Assembly: GCF_000218875.1 (NCBI RefSeq)
Contig: NC_015709.1
Span: 1,681,001 to 1,745,000, forward strand
From: Zymomonas mobilis subsp. pomaceae ATCC 29192
Lineage (GTDB): Bacteria; Pseudomonadota; Alphaproteobacteria; Sphingomonadales; Sphingomonadaceae
DNA length: 64,000 nucleotides
Direction of reading: 5' to 3'
Positions 35,532 through 44,349 of this stretch are shown one piece after another. The translations under genes were made by a program, and so were the position numbers. How positions within the stretch are numbered: position 1 is the stretch's first letter; each line of letters starts with the position of its first letter. A model generated the notes under the pieces. It was given only the letters and a program-made list of their open reading frames with translations. It made no database searches and was not told where the DNA came from.

Positions 35532-37136
35532 ATGACGAAAACACCGCAGAGCCTGCCTGGGAAAGTCCATCTTTTAAAAGCTACCGCTACGATCGGTGGT
35601 CTAACGTTAATCAGTCGTATTTTAGGTTTTGTCCGCGATACTCTTGGTGCGCAATATCTGGGAGCAGGGCCTGCTAATGATGCTTTTTTAATCGCTTGGC
35701 GACTTCCTAATCTATTTCGGGCTCTTTTTGCAGAAGGGGCCTTTGCCTCTGCTTTTGTGCCAATGTTTAATCGCACCATTAGTGAAGCGGAAAAAAAAGG
35801 TCAGGATGGCATGGCGGCAGGGCTACGCTTTGCCAGTGATGTTTTATCGGTGTTATTGCCGTTGTTACTTTTTTTTGAAGTCGGGATGATAGCGGCTGCT
35901 GAGCCTATTGTGGAAATTATGACAGGTGGCTTTCCGGCAGGAACCGCCGGTGAATTCCAGTTAGCCGTTTTTTTAACCCGCCTTACGATGCCTTATCTGG
36001 CTCTGATTTCTATTGTTACCCTTTTAGGCGGAATTCTTAACTCGCTTCATCGTTTTTGGGTGAATGCCGCCGCCCCCATTCTTTTGAATGTCGGCTTGAT
36101 TATCGGTTTGATCTTTTTTCGAAGTTCTAACTCTTTTATGACCGCTCAAACGCAAGCCTTAGCCGTCAGCCTATCGGGTGTTTTACAACTAGGCTGGTTG
36201 TTATGGGCTTGTCATCAAGCTGGTATCCATCTTTATCCCCATTGGCCTAAGTTCACCCCTGCGGTAAAAAAAATGCTGAGTATTACATGGCCCGCAGCCC
36301 TAGGAGCTGGCGCCGTTCAGTTTAATCTTTTGATCTCTACCGCCTTAGCTGCGCGTTATCTTCCCGAAGGGGCGGTTTCTTATCTCTATTATGCCGATCG
36401 CCTTAATCAACTGCCTTTAGGCTTGGTCGGTATCGGCATCGGGACGGCGATTCTGCCTGCTCTATCTCGTCAGCTGGCGACCAATGATAAGGATGCGGCT
36501 ATTCACACTCAAAATCGTGCGATTGAATTAGCGCTTTTTTTGACATTACCGGCGACTTTTGGGCTGATAGTTACGGCAGGCCCTTTAATTCGGGCTTTAT
36601 TGCAGCATGGCGCTTTTTCCGCCGTAGATAGTCTTAATTCCGCCCGTGCCTTATCCGCGTTTTCGCTAGGATTACCGGCTTATGTGCTGATCAAGATTCT
36701 GACGCCTGGTTTTCACGCACGTACAGATACGCGCACGCCTGTTCGGATCGCTATCCTTGCCATGCTTCTTAATTTAATACTTAATCTTCTTTTACTTCAT
36801 CCGTTAGGGCATGTCGGGTTAGCTCTTTCGACGGCGATTTCTGCATGGGCCAATGTTGTCATGCTGTATATTTTACTACGCCGCCGTCGTCATTTCTACT
36901 GTGATGGGCCATTACTTCGCCGTAGTCCACGCATGGTAATCGCCGGTGGGATTATGGCCCTTGGATTATGGCCTTTCATCGGATGGTTTAATCAGCTAGC
37001 CATCGGCCATATTATGCACAGAATAACAGCGCTTATCTTATTATTATTGTTAGGATCAGTTTTATATTTTGGTTCGGCCGTCTTAATCGGTGCATTTCCA
37101 TGGAAAGAAGTCCGCCGTTTTTTACGCCGTCGTTAA
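35532..37136 (+). CDS. murJ: Lipid II flippase MurJ (MviN)
   Basis: Polytopic MOP-superfamily protein that moves lipid II across the inner membrane. The 534-residue sequence begins LISRILGFVRDTLGAQYLG and continues DAFLIAWRLPNLFRALFAEGAFASAFVP, both highly characteristic of MurJ, then has about 13-14 hydrophobic segments to the end. Charged residues within the early membrane segments (Arg in FVRD and RLPNLFR) line the substrate cavity in known structures. trpS starts 32 bp downstream, so they are likely cotranscribed. Confidence 0.97.
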   Translation: MTKTPQSLPGKVHLLKATATIGGLTLISRILGFVRDTLGAQYLGAGPANDAFLIAWRLPNLFRALFAEGAFASAFVPMFNRTISEAEKKGQDGMAAGLRFASDVLSVLLPLLLFFEVGMIAAAEPIVEIMTGGFPAGTAGEFQLAVFLTRLTMPYLALISIVTLLGGILNSLHRFWVNAAAPILLNVGLIIGLIFFRSSNSFMTAQTQALAVSLSGVLQLGWLLWACHQAGIHLYPHWPKFTPAVKKMLSITWPAALGAGAVQFNLLISTALAARYLPEGAVSYLYYADRLNQLPLGLVGIGIGTAILPALSRQLATNDKDAAIHTQNRAIELALFLTLPATFGLIVTAGPLIRALLQHGAFSAVDSLNSARALSAFSLGLPAYVLIKILTPGFHARTDTRTPVRIAILAMLLNLILNLLLLHPLGHVGLALSTAISAWANVVMLYILLRRRRHFYCDGPLLRRSPRMVIAGGIMALGLWPFIGWFNQLAIGHIMHRITALILLLLLGSVLYFGSAVLIGAFPWKEVRRFLRRR

Positions 37137-37168
37137 AAGTAGCCTTTTGAATAGGTAACAGGAAAATT

Positions 37169-38191
37169 ATGACTGACAAGAAACGTATCGTCTCCGGTAT
37201 TCAGCCGACTGGCAATCTTCACCTTGGTAACTATCTTGGGGCTATTCGTAATTGGGTAGACATGCAAAATGCTATGGCTGCCGGTGACAGCTGCATCTTT
37301 TTTCTTGCTGATTTACACGCCGTCACCATGCCTCAGGAACCGGATATATTGGCCGCTAATATACGGTCTATGGCAGCAACCTTATTGGCCGCTGGCGTTG
37401 ATCCAGAGCGTTCTGTTTTATTTGCTCAGTCCGATGTTGCTGCCCATTCCGAATTAAGCTGGTTGCTCAATTGTGTTGCCCGCATTGGCTGGCTTAACCG
37501 CATGACTCAGTTTAAAGAAAAATCAGGCAAGAACCGTGAAGGTGCCTCAGTTGGTCTCTATACCTACCCTGTTTTACAGGCAGCGGATGTCATGCTGTAT
37601 CAGGCCACGCATGTTCCTGTTGGCGAAGATCAAAAACAGCATTTAGAATTAGCGCGTGATATCGCTACAAAATTTAATAACGATTATCAAAGCGAGGTTT
37701 TTACTTTACCCCAACCTATTATCCAAAAGACAGCTGCTCGTGTAATGTCATTGCGCAACGGTAGCGCAAAAATGTCCAAATCTGATCCTTCTGATCTCAG
37801 CCGGATTAACCTTACCGATAGTAATGATGACATCACCCAAAAAATCCGCAAAGCCAAGACGGATCCAGATCCTATTCCAGATAACGAGGCTGCGCTTACA
37901 GAGCGTCCAGAAGCGCGCAATTTATTAACTATTTATAGTGCTTTAAGTGGGAAAGCGGTTCCAGAAATCTTGAATCAGTTTGCGGGGCAAGGTTTTGGAC
38001 AGTTTAAACCTATTCTTTCTGATCTAATGATTAGTATTATTGGGCCCATACGTGATAGACTATTTTCCTTCCAAAGTGATCCGGCTGAAATTGATCGTTT
38101 ATTATTGCAAGGCGCTAAAAAGGCAGAAACGCTGGCTGCTGTAACTTTAGAAAAAGCTTACTATGCAATGGGATTACGGCGACGGAATTAA
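37169..38191 (+). CDS. trpS: Tryptophanyl-tRNA synthetase TrpS
   Basis: Class I synthetase charging tRNA-Trp. The HIGH-type motif is in GIQPTGNLHLGNYLGAI (about residues 9-25), and KMSKSD is the second signature. QAADVMLYQATHVPVGEDQ binds tryptophan and is typical. Length is 340 residues. The murJ-trpS pair is common in alphaproteobacteria. No T-box or attenuator was seen upstream. About 110 bp separate it from the following lipoprotein gene. Confidence 0.97.
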   Translation: MTDKKRIVSGIQPTGNLHLGNYLGAIRNWVDMQNAMAAGDSCIFFLADLHAVTMPQEPDILAANIRSMAATLLAAGVDPERSVLFAQSDVAAHSELSWLLNCVARIGWLNRMTQFKEKSGKNREGASVGLYTYPVLQAADVMLYQATHVPVGEDQKQHLELARDIATKFNNDYQSEVFTLPQPIIQKTAARVMSLRNGSAKMSKSDPSDLSRINLTDSNDDITQKIRKAKTDPDPIPDNEAALTERPEARNLLTIYSALSGKAVPEILNQFAGQGFGQFKPILSDLMISIIGPIRDRLFSFQSDPAEIDRLLLQGAKKAETLAAVTLEKAYYAMGLRRRN

Positions 38192-38302
38192 TGATTTCAT
38201 TCATCTTTGGTTCAATCAGAATAGACAAATTTTATTATAATGGGCATGTCTTATTTTTTCGGAAATATCAGGCATAAATATTAAACGGGAAAGGGTACAG
38301 GC

Positions 38303-38974
38303 ATGCGACAGAGTATAACTATAAAGATAGTCTTATCGTCTTTGTCCATTATTTCTCTGTCCGCCTGTGAATCGCCTTTTCGGGCCGATGTTGCACGGTT
38401 CCAGATGATGCCAGCACCAGCTGGTCAAACTTTTACTATTGAAGCTATAGATCCTCAGGATAAAGGCGGTCTCGAATTTGGACATTACGCCAATATAGTT
38501 GCTCATGAATTATATGCTCAAGGGTATCAACCTGCGCCTTCTGAAGGTACGGCGACGCTGATCGTTAAGCTGGATTACGGCATTGATAATGGTCAGCAGA
38601 AAGTCACTTCCACTTCTTATGGATATGGTGGTTGGGGCGGCCCATGGGGTGGTTGGGGCGGCTGGGGCGGTGGCTGGGGCGGCTGGGGTGGATACGGCGG
38701 TTGGGGCGGCCCATGGGGTGGCGGCTGGGGCGGCGGCTGGGGCGGCACAGACGTTTACAGCTACACCGTTTACAGCCCCTTCTTTAAAATGGAAATTGAT
38801 CGTGTCAGCGATGGACAGCGTGTCTTTGAAGGTCGCGCCCGTGCTCATGTTACAACCGATAACATGACACAATTAGTGCCGGATTTAATCCGTGCCATGT
38901 TTGTTAATTTCCCTGGTCATTCAGGGGAAAATATTGAAATTAAATTGACAGACGATAAGAAGAAACAGAAATAA
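38303..38974 (+). CDS. DUF4136-type lipoprotein with Gly/Trp-repeat insert
   Basis: Lipoprotein of 223 residues. The signal peptide ends in a lipobox LSAC (Cys22). The DUF4136-like fold is seen in ARFQMMPAPAGQTFTIEAID and the C-terminal VFEGRARAHVTTDNMTQLVPDLIRAMFVNFPG. Between them, at about 109-151, is a low-complexity run of GW, WGG and PWGG units. The DNA repeat is an in-frame duplication with a 69-nt period (38630-38652 and 38699-38721 are identical). Function is unknown; an envelope role is likely from the lipobox. Confidence 0.85.
   Translation: MRQSITIKIVLSSLSIISLSACESPFRADVARFQMMPAPAGQTFTIEAIDPQDKGGLEFGHYANIVAHELYAQGYQPAPSEGTATLIVKLDYGIDNGQQKVTSTSYGYGGWGGPWGGWGGWGGGWGGWGGYGGWGGPWGGGWGGGWGGTDVYSYTVYSPFFKMEIDRVSDGQRVFEGRARAHVTTDNMTQLVPDLIRAMFVNFPGHSGENIEIKLTDDKKKQK
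38630..38752 (+). repeat. In-frame Gly/Trp coding repeat
   Basis: A 23-nt segment at 38630-38652 recurs exactly at 38699-38721, giving a repeat unit of 69 nt (23 codons, about GGWGGPWGG plus variants). Smaller GGCTGGGGC units fill the rest. The strong GC-rich bias contrasts with the AT-rich surroundings, and such tracts are prone to copy-number change. Confidence 0.9.
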
Positions 38975-39092
38975 AGCCCAAAACGCCCTCTCCGATGATA
39001 TTATTGTCACCGGAGAGAACGCACTATCTGAATAGAAGTATCGATTAGCCTTTAAATCGGCGCTTTTTTTCCAGAAGATATTTTGAGCATTT

Positions 39093-40223
39093 TTAGCCCA
39101 AAAAAGCTTTAATAATATCCTCATCAATACGGCTTAATTGTTGAATATCGGCTACTGCGGCTTGCTCATCGACCTTATGCATCGTAGCATTGACTAAACC
39201 AAATTCAATTACTGGACAAATATGCGTCAAGAAACGGGCATCCGACGTCCCGCCGCTTGTAGAAAGGGTAGGGGTGATTCCGGTATTTTTAGCTACTGCA
39301 GCACTTACTTTTTTAGTAAGGACCCCTTCTTCTGTAACAAAGGCTTCCCCAGAAATAGTAGCCTTCAATCGGGCATCAGGCGCAATAGCGTTCACCCGAT
39401 TTCGGACAGTTTCTATTAACTGAGCACCTTTTTGTAATGCATTAAAGCGAATATTAAGTTGGGCTTTTGCTATAGAAGGGATAACATTCGTTGCCTTGTT
39501 ATCGCATTCAATGGCTGTAATTTCGAGATTGGAAGGCTGAAACCATTGGTCCCCTTCATCAATAATCCAGTTTTCTAAATCCTCGATTATGCGCGCCAAA
39601 ATCGGAATCGGGTTTTTTGCTCGGTCGGGATAGGCGACATGGCCTTGTATGCCTGGTACCTCGATCCACATATTAACTGAACCGCGCCGACCATTTTTGA
39701 TAGTATCCCCTAGGGTATCAATAGAGGTAGGCTCGCCCACAACACAGTAATCCAATTTAATATCATGTTCCAGCAACCATGCAATGATGGCCGGTGTGCC
39801 ATAGGTGGCGGGGCCTTCCTCGTCGCCTGTAATCAAAAAAGACAAGGTACCTTTGTGATGGCGATAGCGGGCTGCGGCGGCAATAAAGGCCGCGACAGAA
39901 CTTTTCATATCGACTGCCCCACGTCCGACCAAATAGCCGTCCTTTAAGGTGGGTGTAAAGGGATCTGAAGACCATCCCTGACCGGCTGGGACTACATCAC
40001 TATGCCCTGCAAAGGCTAAATGGGGATGACCTTCGCCCCGAAAAGCTATTAAATTGGTGACAGGGCCATCAGGGGCTTGACCTTGCGTTAATAAATGAAC
40101 TTTGAAACCAGCGGCTTTCAAAGCGTCGCCCATCACGCTCATGGCACCATCATCAGTCGGCGTTACTGATTTGCAGGCAATCAAGCGGGCAGCAAGTTCA
40201 ACAGCGTCAGGGGCAGCAGTCAT
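39093..40223 (-). CDS. dapE: Succinyl-diaminopimelate desuccinylase DapE
   Basis: Zinc-dependent M20-family hydrolase in lysine and peptidoglycan diaminopimelate synthesis. AFAGHSDVVPAGQGW and GAVDMKSSVAAFIAAA hold the metal and active-site His and Asp residues, and ITGDEEGPA carries the catalytic Glu pair. ISTSGGTSDARFLT-like TLSTSGGTSDARFL near the C-terminus is diagnostic. Length is 376 residues. The gene is convergent with the DUF4136 lipoprotein gene; a 7-bp stem (38988-38994 with 39011-39017) lies between them without a T-run. Confidence 0.96.
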   Translation of the reverse strand: MTAAPDAVELAARLIACKSVTPTDDGAMSVMGDALKAAGFKVHLLTQGQAPDGPVTNLIAFRGEGHPHLAFAGHSDVVPAGQGWSSDPFTPTLKDGYLVGRGAVDMKSSVAAFIAAAARYRHHKGTLSFLITGDEEGPATYGTPAIIAWLLEHDIKLDYCVVGEPTSIDTLGDTIKNGRRGSVNMWIEVPGIQGHVAYPDRAKNPIPILARIIEDLENWIIDEGDQWFQPSNLEITAIECDNKATNVIPSIAKAQLNIRFNALQKGAQLIETVRNRVNAIAPDARLKATISGEAFVTEEGVLTKKVSAAVAKNTGITPTLSTSGGTSDARFLTHICPVIEFGLVNATMHKVDEQAAVADIQQLSRIDEDIIKAFLG

Positions 40224-40527
40224 TCAATCACCAGAAATAAGAGAAGGAAAAATATCCAGCTAAAAACCGGAACATTCAATAAAAGTATCTGTGTTATCTT
40301 ATAATAGGACGATAAGAAGCTTGTCAGCTATCTAAATAATTAAAACAACCGTATTTTTACTATCGTAACGATGTTTAAAGGCGTTCAACCGCGGTAAGAG
40401 ATTGCACTTAAACAGCCGTTTTTATGGTCAAATATTTGTAAAAATACTTCTAATTTAATATAGAGAGGCCATAGGCCTTTGCACAAAATTAGACCAAGCC
40501 TCTTTGGAAGCGGTCCTATCAACGCCT

Positions 40528-40854
40528 TTATCGATTATGGGGACTAAACAGAATAATCATCGCGCCTACCAGACAGATGGATGCCCCTAAAATATCCCAA
40601 TGATCGGGCTTTTTACCTTCGACGACGCCCATCCAGACCAAGGACATGACAATATAAATACCGCCATAAGTAGCGAAACTACGACCTGCATCATCGGGGC
40701 TCGTTTTTGTTAACAGATAAGCAAAAAGCGCTAAGGATACTGCCCCTGGGAATAACCAAAGAGGTGATTTATTTAATTTTAACCATGCCCAAAATGAGAA
40801 GCAGCCACCAATTTCAGCCAAAGCCGCGGGCACATAGAATAAAAAATCTCTCAT
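40528..40854 (-). CDS. ynfA: YnfA family (UPF0060) small membrane protein
   Basis: Four-helix membrane protein related to small multidrug transporters. [18 protein letters not shown] and [21 protein letters not shown] are the family signatures. The ATG at 40854 gives 108 residues, the length of YnfA; an upstream ATG at 40869 is less likely. Substrate is unknown. The 304-bp region 40224-40527 downstream holds no gene I can support, only short inverted repeats such as AGGCC/GGCCT near 40466. Confidence 0.9.
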   Translation of the reverse strand: MRDFLFYVPAALAEIGGCFSFWAWLKLNKSPLWLFPGAVSLALFAYLLTKTSPDDAGRSFATYGGIYIVMSLVWMGVVEGKKPDHWDILGASICLVGAMIILFSPHNR

Positions 40855-40926
40855 AAATTTTTGTACCATAATTATGAAATTATGGAATTAAACTTATTTT
40901 TTCTACTATTGAACCACTAAATAAGG

Positions 40927-40949
40927 CGGGGGGATAAATTGCTCCCCCG
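40927..40949 (-). terminator. Possible terminator of the rpmH-engB operon
   Basis: CGGGGG (40927-40932) pairs with CCCCCG (40944-40949) in a GC-rich stem with an 11-nt loop. It lies 38 bp after the engB stop on the minus strand. The following tract (CCTTATTTAG) is a weak T-run, so this is tentative. Confidence 0.5.
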
Positions 40950-40987
40950 AAAAAGAATAAGATCTTTTTGCGCTGCCCTAAAAAATA

Positions 40988-41626
40988 TTAGATAATCGCA
41001 TCATAAACAGCCGCTCTTAATTCAGGAAGGCCAGTATTTTTTTCACTAGAAGTAATAATGATTTCTGGAAAAGCGGCTGGATGCTGCCGTATTTCTGTTG
41101 TGATAGCGTCGGTGACCTTCTTTAATGCTTCGGCTTTGATTTTATCAGATTTCGTTAGCACCATGCGATAAGAGATGGCAGCGTCATCCAACATTTTCAT
41201 TAATTCACGGTCAACATCTTTCAGACCATGCCGACTATCCACTAAAATCAGGGTACGCCGTAAAACAGCCCGTCCCCGTAGATAATCATTGATAAGCCAT
41301 TTCCAACGTTTCACCATATCTTTGGGCGCTTTGGCAAAGCCATAACCCGGCATGTCAACCAGCCGCATTTGTAACGGCTCACCAACATCGAAAAAATTCA
41401 GTTCTTGCGTCCGCCCCGGTGTAGTGGACGCCCGCGCCAGGCTGTTTCGATTAGTCAAGGCGTTGATCAGTGAAGATTTACCAACATTTGATCGCCCTGC
41501 AAAGGCTACTTCCGGCACTGAGGCATCGGGTAAAAACTCAAGGGCGGGGGCGGATTTTAAAAAATTAACCGCCCCTGCAAAAAGTTTTCGTCCCGCTTCC
41601 ATTCTGGCGTCTTTTTCAGGGGTCAT
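40988..41626 (-). CDS. engB: Ribosome biogenesis GTPase EngB (YihA)
   Basis: Essential GTP-binding protein for 50S assembly. The G1 motif GRSNVGKSSLI, G3 DMPGYG and G4 TKSDK are visible, with the family N-terminus PEVAFAGRSN. Length is 212 residues. It is the last gene of the operon, starting 6 bp after the yidC stop, the usual yidC-engB order in alphaproteobacteria. Confidence 0.97.
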   Translation of the reverse strand: MTPEKDARMEAGRKLFAGAVNFLKSAPALEFLPDASVPEVAFAGRSNVGKSSLINALTNRNSLARASTTPGRTQELNFFDVGEPLQMRLVDMPGYGFAKAPKDMVKRWKWLINDYLRGRAVLRRTLILVDSRHGLKDVDRELMKMLDDAAISYRMVLTKSDKIKAEALKKVTDAITTEIRQHPAAFPEIIITSSEKNTGLPELRAAVYDAII

Positions 41627-41632
41627 AGCGTC

Positions 41633-43375
41633 TTATTTGGCTTTCTTTTTAGAAAGGCGTTTCTTTTCCGCCCTGTCTTGCCGTTCTTCTGGTGTCGCAT
41701 GGCGATGCTGAAGCCATGTCATCTGTGCCAAGGAAACAAGGTTATTAAAGATATAATATACCTGTAAACCTGCGGCTAAAGGCGCCATGAAAATCACCGA
41801 AACCAACGGCAAGAAACTCATGATTTGCTGTTGCGTAGGATCAAGTTGCTGTGGACTTGCCCGAAACTGGAGCCACATCGTAATCCCCAGAATAATAGGC
41901 AGTACCCCAATCATCAAGAAATGCGGTGGCGTGAAAGGCAACAATCCAAAGAGATTGAAGGGGGTTAAAGGATCGGGTGCCGATAAATCTTTGATCCAAC
42001 CGATAAAGGGTTGATGGCGGCTTTCAATCGTTACCAACAAGGTTTTATAAAGCGCAATAAAAATGGGAAACTGAATAAACATCGGAAGACAACCCGCAAA
42101 AGGATTGACCTTTTCCTTCTGATATAAGGTAACCAGTTCCTGACGCATTTTTGCATCATCATTTTTATAACGTTCGCGTACAGCCTGCATTTTAGGCTGT
42201 AAACGCCGCATGGAAGCCATCGAAGCATATTGCTTATTGGCAATAGGAAAGATCAAGGCACGGATGGTAAACACCATCAAAATAATGGCTAGCCCATAGT
42301 TACCAACATGCAAGAATAACCAATCGAGATAATAGAAAAATACTTTCTCGATGATAGCAAACCAACCCCAGTCAATCGCTTTATCAAAATGCGGCAAACG
42401 CAGATGATCACGATAGCGGTCAAGAATGCGCACTTCCTTGGCCCCCGCGAATACGTCAACACTCAGACTGGCGGTTTTTCCTGCGGGGACAACCACAGGG
42501 GCAACTGTGAAATCAGCCTGATAATGCTGGTTAGCGCCGCTACGGAAATTAGTATCAATCGCCATATTTTGATTATGGGGCGCTAAAGCGGATAACCAAT
42601 ATTTATCCGAAAAACCGATCCAGCCGCCTTGCGTGTTATTTTGAAGTCCATTGCCATTGGCTTTATCGAGATCGGAAAAAGCAATATGATAGTTAACCGA
42701 ACCATTAAACACACCGATTGGGCCCGTGTGTAAAGTCCATGAACTGGGGGTTTTAAAGACGCCTTGGCGATTGGTCAGCACATAGGGACGGATAATAATC
42801 GGATTATTGCTGTGGTTAATCACACTTTCTGTTGCATTGAACATATAGTCATGATCGACCGATAAAGTGAGGCGGAAAATCTGACCTTGATGGTTATCCC
42901 AATAAAAATTAACCGGATGTTCCGAGGTCAATTTATCGCTATCGGCCTTCCAAAGGCTATCAGCCCCCGGCAAAGTAACATTTTCACCGCTCCAGCCAAA
43001 ACCCGTAAACCAAGCATCTTGGGTGCCGGCGGGTGAAAAAAGACGAACGGCCGGTGAATTACGGGCCAAGGTTTCACGATGCCGAATCAAGGTCAGATCA
43101 TCGAGCCTTAAGCCTTTTAAATTAATAGAACCTTCAAGGCTTGCGGTTGAAATGGGCAGACGAGGGGTTTCTGCCAGCACCTGATTAACAGGTCTTAAAA
43201 CAGTATCGGCTGCGACATCAGGTGCCAATTCCGATTTTGGTTGCGGTTTTGCCTGATGGGTTGGTGGGGGTGTGGTGGGTAACCAATACTTCGTAATGAA
43301 GCTCCAACCAAACAACACAACTGCCGAGAGAATCGTAACAATAATCAGGTTACGCTGCTGGTGCTGATCACCCAT
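41633..43375 (-). CDS. yidC: Membrane protein insertase YidC
   Basis: Inserts proteins into the inner membrane with or without SecYEG. The 580-residue protein has an N-terminal anchor (about 11-28), a large periplasmic beta-sandwich (about 60-350), and C-terminal membrane helices with the conserved insertase core: FFYYLDWLFLHVGNYGLAIIL, the positively charged cytoplasmic loop, LPMFIQFPIFIALYKTL. The C-terminus is Lys/Arg rich (KKRLSKKKAK), which can contact ribosomes. yidD lies 17 bp upstream and engB 6 bp downstream. Confidence 0.97.
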   Translation of the reverse strand: MGDQHQQRNLIIVTILSAVVLFGWSFITKYWLPTTPPPTHQAKPQPKSELAPDVAADTVLRPVNQVLAETPRLPISTASLEGSINLKGLRLDDLTLIRHRETLARNSPAVRLFSPAGTQDAWFTGFGWSGENVTLPGADSLWKADSDKLTSEHPVNFYWDNHQGQIFRLTLSVDHDYMFNATESVINHSNNPIIIRPYVLTNRQGVFKTPSSWTLHTGPIGVFNGSVNYHIAFSDLDKANGNGLQNNTQGGWIGFSDKYWLSALAPHNQNMAIDTNFRSGANQHYQADFTVAPVVVPAGKTASLSVDVFAGAKEVRILDRYRDHLRLPHFDKAIDWGWFAIIEKVFFYYLDWLFLHVGNYGLAIILMVFTIRALIFPIANKQYASMASMRRLQPKMQAVRERYKNDDAKMRQELVTLYQKEKVNPFAGCLPMFIQFPIFIALYKTLLVTIESRHQPFIGWIKDLSAPDPLTPFNLFGLLPFTPPHFLMIGVLPIILGITMWLQFRASPQQLDPTQQQIMSFLPLVSVIFMAPLAAGLQVYYIFNNLVSLAQMTWLQHRHATPEERQDRAEKKRLSKKKAK

Positions 43376-43392
43376 GTCTTTGAATTACCCTT

Positions 43393-43605
43393 TCAAGGCA
43401 CCGGGTCATGACCGCAACCTCCCCAAGGATGGCAACGGGCCAGACGTTTTATAGCAAGCCAACTTCCTTTAATCGCCCCATAACGTCGCCATGCTGTGAT
43501 AGCATAAGCCGAACAGCTAGGCGTAAAACGACAGGAAGGCGGCATAAAGCGGGACGGGCCCCATTGCCACAGGCGCGCTAAAAAAACGAGCGTATGGACG
43601 ATCAT
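43393..43605 (-). CDS. yidD: Membrane protein insertion efficiency factor YidD
   Basis: Small amphipathic protein of 70 residues assisting YidC. The Cys-rich family core [19 protein letters not shown] and the ending [14 protein letters not shown] are complete. The ATG overlaps the rnpA stop by four bases (ATGA), so translation is coupled to rnpA. Confidence 0.95.
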   Translation of the reverse strand: MIVHTLVFLARLWQWGPSRFMPPSCRFTPSCSAYAITAWRRYGAIKGSWLAIKRLARCHPWGGCGHDPVP

Positions 43606-44066
43606 CGTCGCATACGCGCTAAAGCTTTTGACAACTGACGCATAAGATCGTCATAATTGCCATTATAGGCAGCACGCCGACCAATCAATATATGATCAGC
43701 GCCTGCAATACCACCCTTAGGCAGCAGCGACCGAACTAAAGCCCGAAAGCGCCGCTTGATCCGGTTGCGAACAACCGCATTACCCGTTTTTTTTGTTACC
43801 GTATAACCAACGCGCATGGCAGAGTTGCCATCATTGCGGGCATAAACCAACAGAATAAAACCGGGCATCGGCACGCGTTTTCCGCGATTTGCCGCAAGAA
43901 AATCAGCGCGGCGCTTAAGAACGCTTATGCAGACAGTTTCTTGCGGCTGCGAGCCCGACGGGCTGCCAGAATTTTGCGGCCACCCGGGGTCGCAGACCGG
44001 GTACGAAATCCGTGCCGGCGTTTGCGCACGAGATTGCTCGGCTGAAAGGTGCGCTTCATCGCTCAT
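43602..44066 (-). CDS. rnpA: RNase P protein component RnpA; unusual start overlapping rpmH
   Basis: Protein subunit of RNase P, which matures tRNA 5' ends. The conserved RNR motif is in [20 protein letters not shown]. The canonical part begins near [16 protein letters not shown]. Between the rpmH stop and that part there is no ATG, GTG, TTG or CTG in frame. The only ATG is at 44064-44066, seven bases before the rpmH ATG and in another frame, giving a 154-residue protein that wholly contains rpmH. An ATA overlapping the rpmH stop (43926-43928) is the alternative. yidD overlaps by four bases at the 3' end. Confidence 0.85.
   Translation of the reverse strand: MSDEAHLSAEQSRAQTPARISYPVCDPGWPQNSGSPSGSQPQETVCISVLKRRADFLAANRGKRVPMPGFILLVYARNDGNSAMRVGYTVTKKTGNAVVRNRIKRRFRALVRSLLPKGGIAGADHILIGRRAAYNGNYDDLMRQLSKALARMRR
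43925..44059 (-). CDS. rpmH: 50S ribosomal protein L34
   Basis: L34 is a basic 44-residue protein of the large subunit. The frame reads [19 protein letters not shown], then [19 protein letters not shown] and RKKLSA, an essentially complete match to the family. It is too short for many gene callers. GAGGA at 44067-44071 lies seven bases before the ATG, ideal spacing. It is first in the rpmH-rnpA-yidD-yidC-engB operon, with the promoter presumably in the 283-bp gap upstream. Confidence 0.97.
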   Translation of the reverse strand: MKRTFQPSNLVRKRRHGFRTRSATPGGRKILAARRARSRKKLSA

Positions 44067-44071
44067 TCCTC
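44067..44071 (-). promoter_or_regulatory. Shared Shine-Dalgarno for rpmH (and possibly rnpA)
   Basis: The GAGGA sequence is spaced seven bases from the rpmH ATG and zero bases from the upstream ATG of the rnpA frame. Spacing favours rpmH initiation strongly and argues against efficient initiation at 44066. Confidence 0.7.
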
Positions 44072-44349
44072 AACAATATTTCTTGATTGTTAAAAAAGGC
44101 CGCCGAACGCACGGCAGCCATATCTAAAGGGCGTGAATAGGGAATAAAGAACGAAAAGTCAACGCTGCTTAAAAAGCAATTTCAAGCATCTAGCTTGCCT
44201 TTCTAGAAAATAAAAGAATATCTTGTTTTTAAGTTATTTTAGCCAATAATAAAATATTTCTTTTAGCTTCTATCTTTTTTGTGCCATGAACAGCCTCATG
44301 ATCATTAGAATAACAAAATTATAATATTAGTAACAAGGCATGTATTATT

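Noticed and set aside
38510-38872. Ala/Pro-rich ORFs on both strands over the Gly/Trp repeat
   Set aside because: They are byproducts of the GC-rich repeat in other frames; only the lipoprotein frame has a lipobox and a conserved domain.
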